In this document: in pieces, positions 18,427-30,176 of the stretch
How the letters are laid out: every line of letters starts with the position of its first letter
How positions within the stretch are numbered: the first letter of the stretch is position 1
Origin: JBBDJB01 sp040880125
Lineage (GTDB): Bacteria > Planctomycetota > Planctomycetia > Pirellulales > JBBDJB01
Assembly: GCA_040880125.1 (NCBI GenBank)
Contig: JBBDJB010000029.1
Span: 44,536-108,535 of the forward strand
Reading direction: 5' to 3'
Length of the DNA stretch: 64,000 nucleotides
Notes under the pieces: generated by a model
What the model was told of the DNA's origin: nothing
Databases searched by the model: none
The model's input: the letters and a program-made list of their open reading frames with translations, nothing else
Translations under genes and position numbers: made by a program

Positions 18427-18878
18427 CTTGACGGCGCTAGCCGCTTGCCGGGAACTCGGACTCTGCCGGCGACGATGCGAAACCGCGGTTGTCATTGACG
18501 CCTCTCCCCAGTAGGCAACGATTCTCAGACTACGCGATACTCGCGGTTGACCGTTGCCGTTAAACCAACGACGGCGGAAGTGAACTCGTCGCAGGAAAGG
18601 CACGTGCGCTTTGATTGCCGCTGGCACAATGGCCGTGCGGGTGCTGCATCCAGGAGCGTTACGTAGTTTAGCAACAACAATCGAAATTGTGACAACCACG
18701 GCGACAACTTTTTCACTTTGCGAATGCGGATGTCCCATCCGCGAGCCCCACCGCAGGAATTAAAGGCCGCGCCCGAAAGCCTTCCGGCATGCATGGGCAG
18801 GCAGCCCGGCTCACCGCTGCGGTACTTTGCATGCACGCAGCCTAACGCGAAAACGTTGCACAAGATGCCGGCAGTCCG
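18427..18878. other. 452-bp intergenic region without a recognised gene
   Basis: Lies between the converging DUF1501 and pyrF genes. No convincing coding sequence is present. A short inverted pair GCTGCG (18816-18821)/CGCAGC (18836-18841) downstream of pyrF lacks a T tract. Otherwise I see nothing in it. Confidence 0.5.
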
Positions 18879-19808
18879 CTACCGCGGCATGAGCTTGCCG
18901 GCAGGAGTGCCGGCGCGAAGATCATCGATCATCGCAAGCGTGGCGGCGCGTACCGCATCCTGCCATTGGCCCGATGCGAACTTATCTCGATAGTCGGGAC
19001 GGTCGTGCGCGAATATGATGCCTCGCGAGTTATTCACCACGGCGCCGAAGCCGCGATCATCGAAGGCGGCCGCGACGTCCGTCGCAGTACCACCCTGGCT
19101 GCCGTAGCCGGGTACAAGAAACCACGTATGCGGCATCGCCTGCCGCAGCTCGGCCAGTTGTTGTGGATGCGTGGCTCCGACCACGGCGCCGACGTACCCG
19201 TAACCGCAGGCGCCGGCGGACTGCTCGGCCAGCGAATCCACCATCTTCCCCACGTGATGGAACACGGCCTGCCCCTCCGCAACGAGATCTTGCAGCCAAC
19301 CGCCGCCGGGGTTGGAGGTCTTTACCAGAATGAATACGCCGGCATCGCGCTCCTCGGCGGTTTGGACGAACGGCTCCAGGCTGTCGGCACCCAAATAGGG
19401 ACTCACGGTCAGCGCATCGCCAGCAAAGGTGCTTCGCCGGCCGGTGCCGAGCCATGCGTCGGCATACGCACTGGCGGTCGATCCGATGTCGTTACGTTTG
19501 GCATCGAGGATTACCAACAGCCCCCGCGCCGCGGCGTACTGAACGACCTCGGCCAGCGCTTGCATACCCGGCGGCCCTAGCTGTTCAAAGAAAGCCACCT
19601 GCGGCTTGACGACCGGCACCAGCGGCGCGACCACGTCCACAATTCCCTGGCAAAAGGCGCGATACCCCTCCGCACGGTCGACCGGAGCGGCGTGCTCGGA
19701 CGTGCGCAATACCGCGGGAAGCTGCTCGTAGCGGGGGTCGAGCCCCACACATACCGGGTTGCCGCGGCGCTGCACGGCTTCGGCCAATCGGTCCATGAAG
19801 TGCGACAA
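18879..19808 (-). CDS. pyrF: Orotidine 5'-phosphate decarboxylase (type 2)
   Basis: Catalyses OMP to UMP, the last step of pyrimidine nucleotide synthesis, in the cytosol. 309 residues, as expected for the longer type-2 (mycobacterial/planctomycete) form. CVGLDPRYEQLP lies near the N-terminus, followed by VVKPQVAFFE and the catalytic Lys-Asp network VILDAKRNDIGSTA. GYGSQGG, then FGAVVNNSRGIIFA, make the phosphate-binding C-terminal part. It stands last in the minus-strand series after the lipid kinase (87-bp gap). It is not linked to other pyr genes here. Confidence 0.95.
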   Translation of the reverse strand: MSHFMDRLAEAVQRRGNPVCVGLDPRYEQLPAVLRTSEHAAPVDRAEGYRAFCQGIVDVVAPLVPVVKPQVAFFEQLGPPGMQALAEVVQYAAARGLLVILDAKRNDIGSTASAYADAWLGTGRRSTFAGDALTVSPYLGADSLEPFVQTAEERDAGVFILVKTSNPGGGWLQDLVAEGQAVFHHVGKMVDSLAEQSAGACGYGYVGAVVGATHPQQLAELRQAMPHTWFLVPGYGSQGGTATDVAAAFDDRGFGAVVNNSRGIIFAHDRPDYRDKFASGQWQDAVRAATLAMIDDLRAGTPAGKLMPR

Positions 19809-19895
19809 AACAGCGGTTCCTCAATCGGGGCTGACAGGTGGCGAGTCTTGGAGTACGGCCACTATACCAGCATCCTTCCGAATCGAGAAAGTCGC

Positions 19896-20783
19896 TCACT
19901 CGCTGGGCACGCGTACTGTCAGCGCTTGGGGGCGCACGGTGAAGGTAACCTCCTTCACATCAACCGCCTCACCGTCGACCGAAAAACGCATTGGCCCGGC
20001 CGAGTGGATCACTACCTTGCCCGTACGTGTGTGCAAGACGCGTTCGTTCTCCAGGTAGTTTCCCAAGAAGAAGTCGGCCGCCATCGAGGCTAGTTCGAGC
20101 GGCGAACCGCTGAGTACGACGATAACCTCGAGCAGCCCGTCGTCGGGCGATGCCTCCGCAGCGACCTCCAGTCCGCCGGCATAGCGGCCATTGCAGACGA
20201 GAATGTTCCAGACGTTTTGCTGCCATGCTTCGCCGTGATCGAAGCGGAGGGTGACATCGTAGCCCTGCAAATCGGCCAGCACGGAGATTGCGCCGCGGAG
20301 ATAGCACCACGCCCCCATCCGCTGCTTCATCTCCTCGTCGATCGCCTCCTGCACGCGGTCTGCATTACCGCCGGTGGCGACATTGCAAAAGTAGTGGCTA
20401 TGTCCGGCGGTGGCAAAATGGGCCAGATCGATCCGGCGGTCGCGGCCCGAGTGAAGCAACTGCGCGGCCTGCTCAGGATCGGCCGGAATGCCCAGCGTCG
20501 AGCAGATGTCGTTGGCCGTCCCCAGCGGCAGGATGCCCAGTGGCACGTCGAAATTGTTGTCGAGCATTGCATTGACGGCGGCATGGACGGTGCCATCGCC
20601 ACCGGCGGCCACTACTCGCTCGTAGCCCGCGCCGGCCGCCTCGGCCACCAGTTGCGGCACGGAGTCTCGATCACCAGAGAGTCGTACGTCCACATTCGGC
20701 GATTTCCGGAGCGACGCCATCAGCGGTTGGTAGCGCTCCGCCTGGCTCGCCTCAGAGTTCCAGAGAACGATCGTTTTAGACAC
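19896..20783 (-). CDS. Diacylglycerol/lipid kinase of the YegS/DgkB type
   Basis: 295 residues. The nucleotide-binding motif GGDGTVH follows VVAAGGDG, and the second landmark GTANDICSTLGIP corresponds to GTxNDFAR. The C-terminal beta-sandwich ends FSVDGEAVDVKEVTFTV, typical of the family (DGE motif). It phosphorylates a lipid hydroxyl (diacylglycerol, phosphatidylglycerol or sphingoid base) using ATP or GTP at the inner leaflet. The exact lipid is not readable. Neighbours on the same strand are lipid A and isoprenoid genes, in keeping with an envelope role. Asn is replaced by His in the usual GGDGTxN. Confidence 0.88.
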   Translation of the reverse strand: MSKTIVLWNSEASQAERYQPLMASLRKSPNVDVRLSGDRDSVPQLVAEAAGAGYERVVAAGGDGTVHAAVNAMLDNNFDVPLGILPLGTANDICSTLGIPADPEQAAQLLHSGRDRRIDLAHFATAGHSHYFCNVATGGNADRVQEAIDEEMKQRMGAWCYLRGAISVLADLQGYDVTLRFDHGEAWQQNVWNILVCNGRYAGGLEVAAEASPDDGLLEVIVVLSGSPLELASMAADFFLGNYLENERVLHTRTGKVVIHSAGPMRFSVDGEAVDVKEVTFTVRPQALTVRVPSE

Positions 20784-20823
20784 TGTGCGATTCCTTAACG
20801 CCCGTGCGGCGTGCCTCTACAGC

Positions 20824-21432
20824 TCAGCGTGGAGCCGCATCCAACTTGGGTGCCGCCTCCAAGAGACGCTCGAACCAGGCATCCAGACGCTCGCGCACCG
20901 TGACCATCTCCCGACTTTCGGCAAGTAGATACCCCTGGCGAATGGCTACGAGAAAGTCCGCGTCGCGGGCCAATTGTACGAGAGCCGCGCGGCGCTGGTC
21001 GTCGAAGTACTCAATTGCGGCATTACCGTCCTCCGCGCGCACTACGTACGTGTGATCAAACTCCTCGTCCCCGGTAGTGACCGTATCGTCGCGCAACGCC
21101 GCGCCAATCTCCGCCAATGCGGGCGCGACCTGAACGAGCTCCAGCCCTTTGGGCACATGCCCGTGCAACTGGACACCCATGGCAACCTCTTCGACCCCCA
21201 GTACGCCGGTATCGGAGCTGCTGTCGGAGACACCAAGTTCAAAGTTGCGGTCACGGACGCGGCCAGCCACACGTAGCCGGGGGCGACGCCGGAACTGCAG
21301 GTTGTGGTCGCGGGCGAACTGCCTCCACGCGCTGTAGCGCTGGCGTCGCAGCACGAGTGTGGTGACTACGATGACCGCGATCAACAGCACAAGCACGAGC
21401 GCATAAGTAATTAGCGAAGCGCTGCCTGGCAT
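20824..21432 (-). CDS. Small membrane-anchored protein, unknown function
   Basis: 202 residues, no family recognised with certainty. One N-terminal membrane helix (about 8-27, LITYALVLVLLIAVIVVTTLVL) is followed by a basic stretch and a soluble alpha/beta domain. The segment W-x-A...NLQFRRRPRLRVAGRVRDRNFEL resembles the opening of DUF3137-like proteins (a hydrophilic strand pattern after the anchor), but I would not assign it on this. It lies 40 bp before the lipid kinase gene on the same strand and 293 bp after lpxI, so it may share a transcript with the kinase and pyrF. Confidence 0.7.
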   Translation of the reverse strand: MPGSASLITYALVLVLLIAVIVVTTLVLRRQRYSAWRQFARDHNLQFRRRPRLRVAGRVRDRNFELGVSDSSSDTGVLGVEEVAMGVQLHGHVPKGLELVQVAPALAEIGAALRDDTVTTGDEEFDHTYVVRAEDGNAAIEYFDDQRRAALVQLARDADFLVAIRQGYLLAESREMVTVRERLDAWFERLLEAAPKLDAAPR

Positions 21433-21725
21433 GGTGAAACTGTGGACTCGGCGGACGTTACGATGCTCCGGCGCGACCGCGGTAGCCGCTCCCCTTCATC
21501 GTCGAACATAGCCGTCCGCAGGGAAAAAGGGAAGGAGACGGCACGCAGCGCCGGATACTTGGAAACCCACGATGACTGCATGCGACAGGCCGCCGACGAA
21601 GTGGCAGTCTATTTCCACGGCAGCAGCAGAGGGAGCGACAAGCGGCGACAACTTGTCCGGCGGATTGCCGCGCTGCCCGAAAGAGCGGCGGGCGCCAGTG
21701 CGCTTACAACCAGGGCTACGGAAAG
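21433..21725. other. 293-bp intergenic region
   Basis: Separates lpxI from the small membrane protein gene on the same strand. No supported gene is seen. It probably contains the promoter for the downstream membrane protein/lipid kinase genes, which I could not pinpoint. Confidence 0.4.
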
Positions 21726-22637
21726 TCAGGCGGCCGCCCGTAGCGCACCGCCGAATTGGAGCGCCACCACGGTGATCTTGTGGCGGATGGCCTTGCGGAC
21801 GAATTCTTCTTCATCGAGCAAGATGGTGCGCCCTGCCTCGACTGCGAGCATCCGCGCGCCAGAGGCGATCATGGTATCGAGCGTCCAGAGGCCGATGGTG
21901 GGAACATCGAACCGCATGTCCTGTTGCGGCTTGGCGACCTTCACCACGGTGAAGCCTCCCGCCGGACATATCTCACCGGCGCGGCGAATGCAGGCGTCGG
22001 TCCCTTCAATCGCTTCGACTGCCAAAACGGCCCGATCCTTGACGCAGACACTTTGCCCAACGTCCAACGCGCCGAGTTGTTTAGCGACGTCCCAGCCGAA
22101 CTCGATATCGCGTTGTTGTTTGGTCGTGGGGTCGCGGCCGACCAGCGTTCCTTGTTTCACGAGTAGCTCCGGAGCGAAATCGGTGGCCGGTCCGAAAGCG
22201 ATACCTTCCTGAGCAAAAGCGCCGACAATAGCGCCCAGCAGCGTATCATCCTTGCGGTCCTTGGTACCGGTAATGAAGTGCGGATAGAAGGTCGCGAGAA
22301 ACGTCCAGTCGGGCAAATGCTTGAGCCACGCCAGACGCTGGTAGATAAGCATCTTGTGGAACTTGCCCGCCATCGTGGCGTGGCGGATGTTGTGTGTCTG
22401 CATGAACCGGATCGCACCGCCCAGCTTTGCAAGCCCCAACCACTTAAACTCATCGCACAACTCTGCGAGCGACGGATCGGCATGGTCCTTGATCCCCAGG
22501 CAGGCGACGTGGCAATTGGCGCGCTTGAGGGCCTCCGCAACGACGATTGGATAGCGTCCCCAACCGGCCAACAGACCGACGCGATTCGGCGGCGCGATAG
22601 GATCGGCCTGCGGCGATAACGGTAATATTTCCGACAT
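21726..22637 (-). CDS. lpxI: UDP-2,3-diacylglucosamine diphosphatase LpxI (DUF1009)
   Basis: 303 residues, normal for LpxI. It hydrolyses UDP-2,3-diacylglucosamine to lipid X plus UMP, the fourth lipid A step, in organisms lacking LpxH. Landmarks: N-terminal VGLLAGWGRYPIVVAEAL (the conserved GxGxLP-like opening); GLAKLGGAIRFM, then TMAGKFHK; the family block FYPHFITGTKDRKDDTLLGAIV; and C-terminal GGFTVVKVAKPQQDMRFDVPTIG. It follows lpxD by 72 bp on the same strand, so the two lipid A genes are probably co-transcribed. Confidence 0.93.
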   Translation of the reverse strand: MSEILPLSPQADPIAPPNRVGLLAGWGRYPIVVAEALKRANCHVACLGIKDHADPSLAELCDEFKWLGLAKLGGAIRFMQTHNIRHATMAGKFHKMLIYQRLAWLKHLPDWTFLATFYPHFITGTKDRKDDTLLGAIVGAFAQEGIAFGPATDFAPELLVKQGTLVGRDPTTKQQRDIEFGWDVAKQLGALDVGQSVCVKDRAVLAVEAIEGTDACIRRAGEICPAGGFTVVKVAKPQQDMRFDVPTIGLWTLDTMIASGARMLAVEAGRTILLDEEEFVRKAIRHKITVVALQFGGALRAAA

Positions 22638-22709
22638 TTTGAACTGCTTTGGTTAATAAGCCTCCGGCAGACGGTCGCCACTCGCCTCGAGCGGCCAGAC
22701 GCGGCACGG

Positions 22710-23771
22710 TCAAGCCGCGGCGCTGTCGTCGCCTCGCTGGATCATCGCCGTCAGGCGGGCCACGTCGCGCTCCAGCGCCTTGAGCTCCTTGCGCATCTCG
22801 GGCAGCTTCGTCAGCGCGGCCTGCTTCAGCTTTTGCTCGCGTTCGGGCGTGGCTGGAATTCCGATCATCCGCATCCCGTCCGGGACGTCGTTGGTGATTC
22901 CGGCCATGGCCCCCAGCACGGCCCCCTGACCGATGTGCACGTGGTCGCGCACGCCGACCTGGCCCGCCATGACAACCCAATCTCCGGTTGTGGTGCTGCC
23001 GGCGATCCCGACCTGCGAGCAGATGAGGTTATGGCGGCCGAGGCGGCAGTTATGGGCGATCATCACCAGGTTATCGATCTTTGTGCCGTCGCCGATGATC
23101 GTGGCGCCGTAGGTGCCGCGGTCGATCGTCGTGTTAGCGCCGATTTCCACGTCCGCGCCGATTCGCACATGACCGAGCTGTGCGGTGCGATGATGCGCGC
23201 CGCCCTTTTGTTTGTACCCAAAGCCATACGCGCCCAGCACGACCCCGGCATGAATGAGTGTTCTTGGTCCAACCTGCGTATCCTCGTACAGCACGCAGTT
23301 GGGCATGATCGTCACATCTTGGGCGATACGGCAGCCACGCTCGATACGCACGCCGGAGTGAATTATCGCTCCTCGTCCGAGATGGACGTCGTCGTCGATT
23401 ACCGCGCCTGGATGAATGTCGACGTCCGCTGCGATTTGAGCCGTAGGGCTGACATGGGCCGCGGGGCTGATGCCGATCCGCTGGGCCGGCTGCGGCGGGC
23501 GAAAGTGAAGGGCAATAGCAGTGAACGCCTCGTGAACATCTTCGGCGACGATTGCCGGAATAGAAAGCTGCTGGAGATCGATATCCGCCGGCACGACGGC
23601 CGCCGCGGCCGCCACCTCGTGCAACTGGCCCACCAGCGCCGCACGATCGATCATCGTCAGCGCCCCTTCGCCGGCCTCGGCCAGCGTTGCGACGTAATCG
23701 ATGCGGGTTTGACCTTTGCCGACCAGCCGCGCGCGTGCCAAATCAGCCAATTCTGCCAGCGTTGTCGCCAT
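22710..23771 (-). CDS. lpxD: UDP-3-O-acylglucosamine N-acyltransferase LpxD
   Basis: 353 residues, typical. It transfers a 3-hydroxyacyl chain from acyl-ACP to the amino group of UDP-3-O-acylglucosamine (third lipid A step, cytosolic). The N-terminal uridine-binding domain runs to about residue 100. Then comes a left-handed beta-helix of hexapeptide repeats (IGISPAAHVSPTAQIAADVDIHPGAVI...). The conserved stretch NTTIDRGTYGATIIGDGTKIDN is followed by MIAHNC, the catalytic-His region. The C-terminal helix (REQKLKQAALTKLPEMRKELKALERDVARL) forms the trimer extension. Downstream of rseP with a 169-bp gap; the usual bamA and skp genes between them are missing. Confidence 0.95.
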   Translation of the reverse strand: MATTLAELADLARARLVGKGQTRIDYVATLAEAGEGALTMIDRAALVGQLHEVAAAAAVVPADIDLQQLSIPAIVAEDVHEAFTAIALHFRPPQPAQRIGISPAAHVSPTAQIAADVDIHPGAVIDDDVHLGRGAIIHSGVRIERGCRIAQDVTIMPNCVLYEDTQVGPRTLIHAGVVLGAYGFGYKQKGGAHHRTAQLGHVRIGADVEIGANTTIDRGTYGATIIGDGTKIDNLVMIAHNCRLGRHNLICSQVGIAGSTTTGDWVVMAGQVGVRDHVHIGQGAVLGAMAGITNDVPDGMRMIGIPATPEREQKLKQAALTKLPEMRKELKALERDVARLTAMIQRGDDSAAA

Positions 23772-23940
23772 GCGGAGTCCTTTCCAGCGGGCGGCGTAAT
23801 TTAGGTGATCTGCATCCTTGCGGCGTGATCGTACCGCCGGCCATCCCCGCCGGCAAGGTCGAAAACGCCCCGGCTGATAGCACGCCAGCTAGCTGAAGAG
23901 GCGGCGCGCAAAACCGTACGAAAAACCAGAATTCCGGCAG

Positions 23941-26088
23941 TTAAAAGGCTCGGGGGATGATGTTGAAGTCCAATGCCAGCACGAACAGCATCAGCCCGAT
24001 GATGAACACAAAGCCGACCGTGTGGAAGGCGATCACGATTTTCTCGCTGACCGGCCGGCGGAGGACGCCCTCCAAGGCGAGGAACACCATATGACCACCG
24101 TCGAGCAAGGGAATCGGCAGGAAGTTAATCACCGCCAGATTCGCGCTGAGCATCGTCAGGAAGATCAACAGCGACGATAGCCCGGCGAACGCCGAATACC
24201 CGGCCCCCTTGGCGATGGTGATCGGGCCGCCCAGCATCGTCGGCGAGATCTGCTGCGATACGAGCTTCTCCAAAAAGCGGAACACCATCAACAGCGAGTC
24301 GACCGTTTCGGTCGTGCCCAGGGAGACGGCCTCGCCGAACGTATCCGCGTGCCGGGTCGCCTCCAGCGGTTGCAGATAGAATCCGCGCTGCGGGATGAAA
24401 AACTCGTCCGATTCAATCGGCGAAAGCGTGACCTCCCGGTTCTCCTCGCCGCTACGCACGGTGAGCTTCACCTGCATGCCCTGCGGTATGATCTGCAGGC
24501 GGCTGAAGAAGTGCGGCCAGTTTTCCAGCTCCTCGCTGAACTTCAACGGACTCTCCGATAGCAGCTCTGCCTCGGTGGAGTCATCTCCTTCCGCGGGAAT
24601 GAACTCCGCCTGGACGATCTGGTCGCCGGGACGAATTCCGGCGTCCGCGGCTGGGCTGCCCGACTGTACGCCTTGTACTTTGTTGAGTACGCGGAAGCCG
24701 GCTCCCAATGCCGGTGCGGAGAGCGGTGCACCGGGGGCCATCGCCACTTCGTAAGACCTTGGAACTCGCAGTGGGACAACGACCGTTTCCGGCTCGGATT
24801 GTCCGCGTGCTTGGGCGCGGCGCACGGTGAGTGTGACGCTGTCGGCCGTCTCGGCACGTCGACGCAAGCGATCCGGCAGTGTCATTGGATCTTCAATCGG
24901 CTGTCCATCGACTTGTTCGACGACGTCACCTTCCTCAAGGCCCGCCTGCTCGGCGGGTGAATCGGCCTGGACCGTGGCAATGGCCCCCACGGCCATCACC
25001 ATTCCCAACCGCTTCATCGGATTGGGAGCGACCTGGATCGTCTTCTCCCGCACGTCGACACTGCCGGCTTCGCTGCCGGCGTCGGCCGAGGCGGAGGCCT
25101 TCGCGTCGGCCGCGCGCACGACGGTGACCGCCAGCGGCCGATCTACGTTTTTGGCAAGCATCGCCGCTAACTCGTGATAAGCTTCGATCGGTTGCCCATC
25201 GACCGCGACGATGCGGTCGCCGCGCTGGAATCCGTCGGAGACCTGGCCGGCGGGAAGATGGGCGGCCGCCGGTCGGGGTTCGCCCAGGATCAACGATTCG
25301 GACGGCGCAACGCCGATCTTCGGCAGTCCTCGCCCCGTCTGTGGCTTTAGCGTTAGCTGAATCAACTCGTCTCGCCCCGGTCGCCGGATCGTCAGCGGCA
25401 CGCCGCGCTCCAGGTCTCCCAGCGAAACGCCGCTCATCAAGTCACGAAATCGCGGCTGCTCCACACCTGCAATCTCGACAATCTCGTCGCCGACCTGCAC
25501 GTTGGCTTCCCAGGCAGGCGAGCCGGGCACTACTGCGCCGACCACGCACGGCGTGTACTTCACCCCCATGCCATAGGCAATCACCGCAAACACAAAGGCG
25601 AAGATGATGTTCATGATTACGCCGGCGGAAATAATGGCCATCCGCTGCGGAACGCTCTTGGACAGGTAGCTGCGCGGATCGTGAGCGGCCGCATACACGT
25701 CGGACGCCTCGGCACTGACTTCGGACTCACGGTCGGTTGAGCTATCCTGCTGATCAGATTCGGCGTCCAACCCCTGTGAGCGGCGGTTCTCTTCGGCGAT
25801 GCGCGCAGGATTGTCGTCCTGGCCGAGCATCTTGACGTAGCCGCCCAGCGGCAGGATGCCGACGCCGTACTCCGTCTCCCCCCAGTGGACCTTGGCGAGC
25901 TTGTAGCCGCCGATGTCGAAGCCGATGTAGAACTTCTCGCACTTCACGCCGCACAACTTGGCGACGACGAAGTGCCCCAGTTCGTGAACGAATATGACCA
26001 GGCCCAGACCCACGGCCACCTGCAGGATGACCAGGAGCCACTGCCAGAGGCTCGGATCGGCGGCCGCCAGCATCAAGTACACACCCAA
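23941..26088 (-). CDS. rseP: Site-2 intramembrane metalloprotease RseP-like with several PDZ domains
   Basis: 715 residues, longer than the roughly 450 of E. coli RseP. Zinc motif HELGH at 35-39 lies in the first membrane helix, and the second metal-site motif LLDGGH (Asp663) is near the C-terminus, within a set of C-terminal membrane helices. Between them are a cytosolic/periplasmic insert with acidic Ser/Asp-rich sequence (about 95-130) and three or four PDZ-like segments, each ending in a GDxIVxxxG/Q-type motif (VQVGDEIVEIAG, GDRIVAVDGQPIE, GDVVEQVDGQPIED, RPGDQIVQAEF). It cleaves membrane proteins such as anti-sigma factors or signal-peptide remnants. Start: TTG at 26088, supported by GGAGG 7 nt upstream; an ATG at 26073 also exists. 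It overlaps dxr by 16 nt. Confidence 0.93.
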   Translation of the reverse strand: MGVYLMLAAADPSLWQWLLVILQVAVGLGLVIFVHELGHFVVAKLCGVKCEKFYIGFDIGGYKLAKVHWGETEYGVGILPLGGYVKMLGQDDNPARIAEENRRSQGLDAESDQQDSSTDRESEVSAEASDVYAAAHDPRSYLSKSVPQRMAIISAGVIMNIIFAFVFAVIAYGMGVKYTPCVVGAVVPGSPAWEANVQVGDEIVEIAGVEQPRFRDLMSGVSLGDLERGVPLTIRRPGRDELIQLTLKPQTGRGLPKIGVAPSESLILGEPRPAAAHLPAGQVSDGFQRGDRIVAVDGQPIEAYHELAAMLAKNVDRPLAVTVVRAADAKASASADAGSEAGSVDVREKTIQVAPNPMKRLGMVMAVGAIATVQADSPAEQAGLEEGDVVEQVDGQPIEDPMTLPDRLRRRAETADSVTLTVRRAQARGQSEPETVVVPLRVPRSYEVAMAPGAPLSAPALGAGFRVLNKVQGVQSGSPAADAGIRPGDQIVQAEFIPAEGDDSTEAELLSESPLKFSEELENWPHFFSRLQIIPQGMQVKLTVRSGEENREVTLSPIESDEFFIPQRGFYLQPLEATRHADTFGEAVSLGTTETVDSLLMVFRFLEKLVSQQISPTMLGGPITIAKGAGYSAFAGLSSLLIFLTMLSANLAVINFLPIPLLDGGHMVFLALEGVLRRPVSEKIVIAFHTVGFVFIIGLMLFVLALDFNIIPRAF

Positions 26089-27236
26089 CGCGATACCTCC
26101 TGTCGCGCCCAGCGGTCGATTCGATGTAAATCGTCGAGCGTGGGCTGCGGATCAAAATCGTGATTAGACAACACGCTCCGGCAGGCCGGAACGATATCAG
26201 TGAATTTTAGCTCGCCCGCCAGGAACCCGGCTACCGCCGCTTCATTGGCGGCGTTGAGGACCGCACCGCTGGTGCCACCGCTACGAGCCGCCTGTCGACC
26301 CAATTCCAACGCCGGAAACCGCTCCTCGTCGGGCGGCAGAAGCTCCAGCGACCACGGCCGCGACAGGTTCAGTTTCTCGGCGATCCCCTCCCTCCGTTGA
26401 GGGTAGTCTAGGGCATATTGTATCGGAAGCCTCATGTCCGGAGGACTGAGCTGGGCAATCAGCGAGCCGTCCCGGTATTCAACCATCGAGTGGATAATCG
26501 ACTGCGGGTGAATCACCACGTCGATCTGCTCGACATCCATATCGAACAGCCAGCGGGCCTCAATGATCTCCAGCGCCTTGTTCATCATTGTGGCCGAATC
26601 GACCGTGATCTTCGGACCCATGTTCCACGTGGGGTGGGCCAGGGCCTCCTGAACCGTCACCTGATCGAGCTGCTCCTGGCTGTGATGCAAAAAGGGCCCG
26701 CCGCTGGCAGTCAACACAATCCGAGCGACCTCGCCACGGTTTCCACACCGCAGGGCCTGAAAAATCGCGCTGTGTTCACTGTCGACGGGGATTAAGCTGG
26801 CTCCGCGTCGCCGTGCCAGGGCCGTCACCAGCGGCCCACCCATGACCAATGTTTCCTTATTCGCCAGGGCCACTTTCTTGCCGGCTTCCAGTGCCGCCCA
26901 GGTTCCCCGCAGCCCGGCGGCGCCAACGATTGCGGCGACTACCACCTGAATCTCAGGGTCGCGCACCACCTGTTCCACGCCTTCCTGGCCAACGAGCAAC
27001 TGCGTACCCGGTGGCAGCGATGCGACATCGATTCGGCCCGCCGCTTCCGGATCAGTCGCCACCACGAAACGCGGCCGAAACCGCCTCGCCTGCTCAAGCA
27101 ACAGGTCGAGTTTCGCGTGTGCGGTCAGGGCGTGGATCCGCAAGTCGTCACCGCGAGCTTCGACCACTTCCAGCGTGCTGGTGCCGATGCTGCCGGTCGA
27201 GCCGAGAACGGCCACGTTCGTTACAGTTCCAGCCAT
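26073..27236 (-). CDS. dxr: 1-deoxy-D-xylulose 5-phosphate reductoisomerase
   Basis: 387 residues, usual size. Converts DXP to 2-C-methyl-D-erythritol 4-phosphate with NADPH, the committed step of the MEP isoprenoid pathway. NADPH-binding GSTGSIGTSTLEVV at the N-terminus, then NKETLVMGG. The metal/substrate site is PVDSEHSAIFQAL and the flexible loop region TASGGPFLHHSQEQLDQV. C-terminal KFTDIVPACRSVL helical domain. Reading frame overlaps the protease gene, so dxr-rseP is one transcript, an arrangement conserved widely across bacteria. Confidence 0.97.
   Translation of the reverse strand: MAGTVTNVAVLGSTGSIGTSTLEVVEARGDDLRIHALTAHAKLDLLLEQARRFRPRFVVATDPEAAGRIDVASLPPGTQLLVGQEGVEQVVRDPEIQVVVAAIVGAAGLRGTWAALEAGKKVALANKETLVMGGPLVTALARRRGASLIPVDSEHSAIFQALRCGNRGEVARIVLTASGGPFLHHSQEQLDQVTVQEALAHPTWNMGPKITVDSATMMNKALEIIEARWLFDMDVEQIDVVIHPQSIIHSMVEYRDGSLIAQLSPPDMRLPIQYALDYPQRREGIAEKLNLSRPWSLELLPPDEERFPALELGRQAARSGGTSGAVLNAANEAAVAGFLAGELKFTDIVPACRSVLSNHDFDPQPTLDDLHRIDRWARQEVSRWVCT
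26096..26100 (-). promoter_or_regulatory. Ribosome binding site deciding the rseP start
   Basis: GGAGG on the minus strand, 7 nt before TTG 26088. It would be 22 nt from the alternative ATG at 26073, so the TTG start is favoured. It lies inside the 3' end of dxr. Confidence 0.7.
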
Positions 27237-27978
27237 TCGGCGACCGGCAGGTTAAGCGGAAGTGAGGCAGTCGGATCGCCCGGGCCGCTTGCATTCGGCT
27301 GCGTGAGCAGCCCAGCCAAGCTGCGGGCGACGGCAATTCGCCGGGTTTATCCCCCGGCACCACGAACAGCCCGCTAACCGGGCAGAGATTCCGGTCGCAA
27401 CGGAAAGCGGGATCCTACCCTACGTCCGGCGTCGAACGAACAAACGCCAGCAATTTGCTCCGCGCCGGCGAAGAAGGCTAGTCCGTGTCGCATTCTAAGG
27501 AGGCCCCCAGTCGCGGACAAGTGAAGTTGGCGCGGCTAAAAGGTTGGCGTCACCCGTTCAGATGCGTTGTTTTTTATCGCAGGCAAACCTACGATGGAGG
27601 TGACCCCGGCCGTAATCAGGGCGTCAACTGCTATCGCAGTGCGGGTGATTCTCGCGGCTAAGGGAAAACTCACCGCCTGGGCACTTCTGCGTGGCCGGAC
27701 TGTGCTTCACTCGGTCTTTAATATTGGGTGTGCCTTCCGGGACTTCGGGACGGGCAAAATTGTGGCGCTGCCGTGGCGGCGCGATTCTCGCCATGGACGG
27801 CGATTCAGCCTCTCGGACAGCGCGACTTGCTCCGAGCATGTGACATGGACAGTCGTTGCCAAATGCAAGATTGCCTGAGTCCTTTATTGAACTCGCTGCT
27901 ATCCTCGTCTCTGGTTATTTCCCATTTCCGTGCATTTTTAATCTCCCCTTGAATAGACCCGCTTGCGGGTGAGGCTCG
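27237..27978. other. 742-bp divergent intergenic region before ftsH
   Basis: Between divergent dxr and ftsH. No convincing gene. It holds several GC hairpins, for example GCCCG-CTAAC-CGGGC at about 27370-27384, close to the dxr side. A GTGAGG ribosome site precedes the ftsH ATG. I could not identify a confident promoter. The length leaves room for a regulatory leader or small RNA, but nothing recognisable is present. Confidence 0.5.
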
Positions 27979-30081
<2,103 letters not shown>

Positions 30082-30176
30082 TGATTACCACGGTCCGCTG
30101 TGGGAAGCGATTTCAGCGTCAGAGGTCCGCACAGCGACCCGGCTTGGTTGGTGCCACGCGTGAACCCAAACAGTGG

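Noticed and set aside
30096..30136. Inverted arms CGCTGTG/CACAGCG after ftsH as a terminator
   Set aside because: 27-nt loop, no T tract; too weak.
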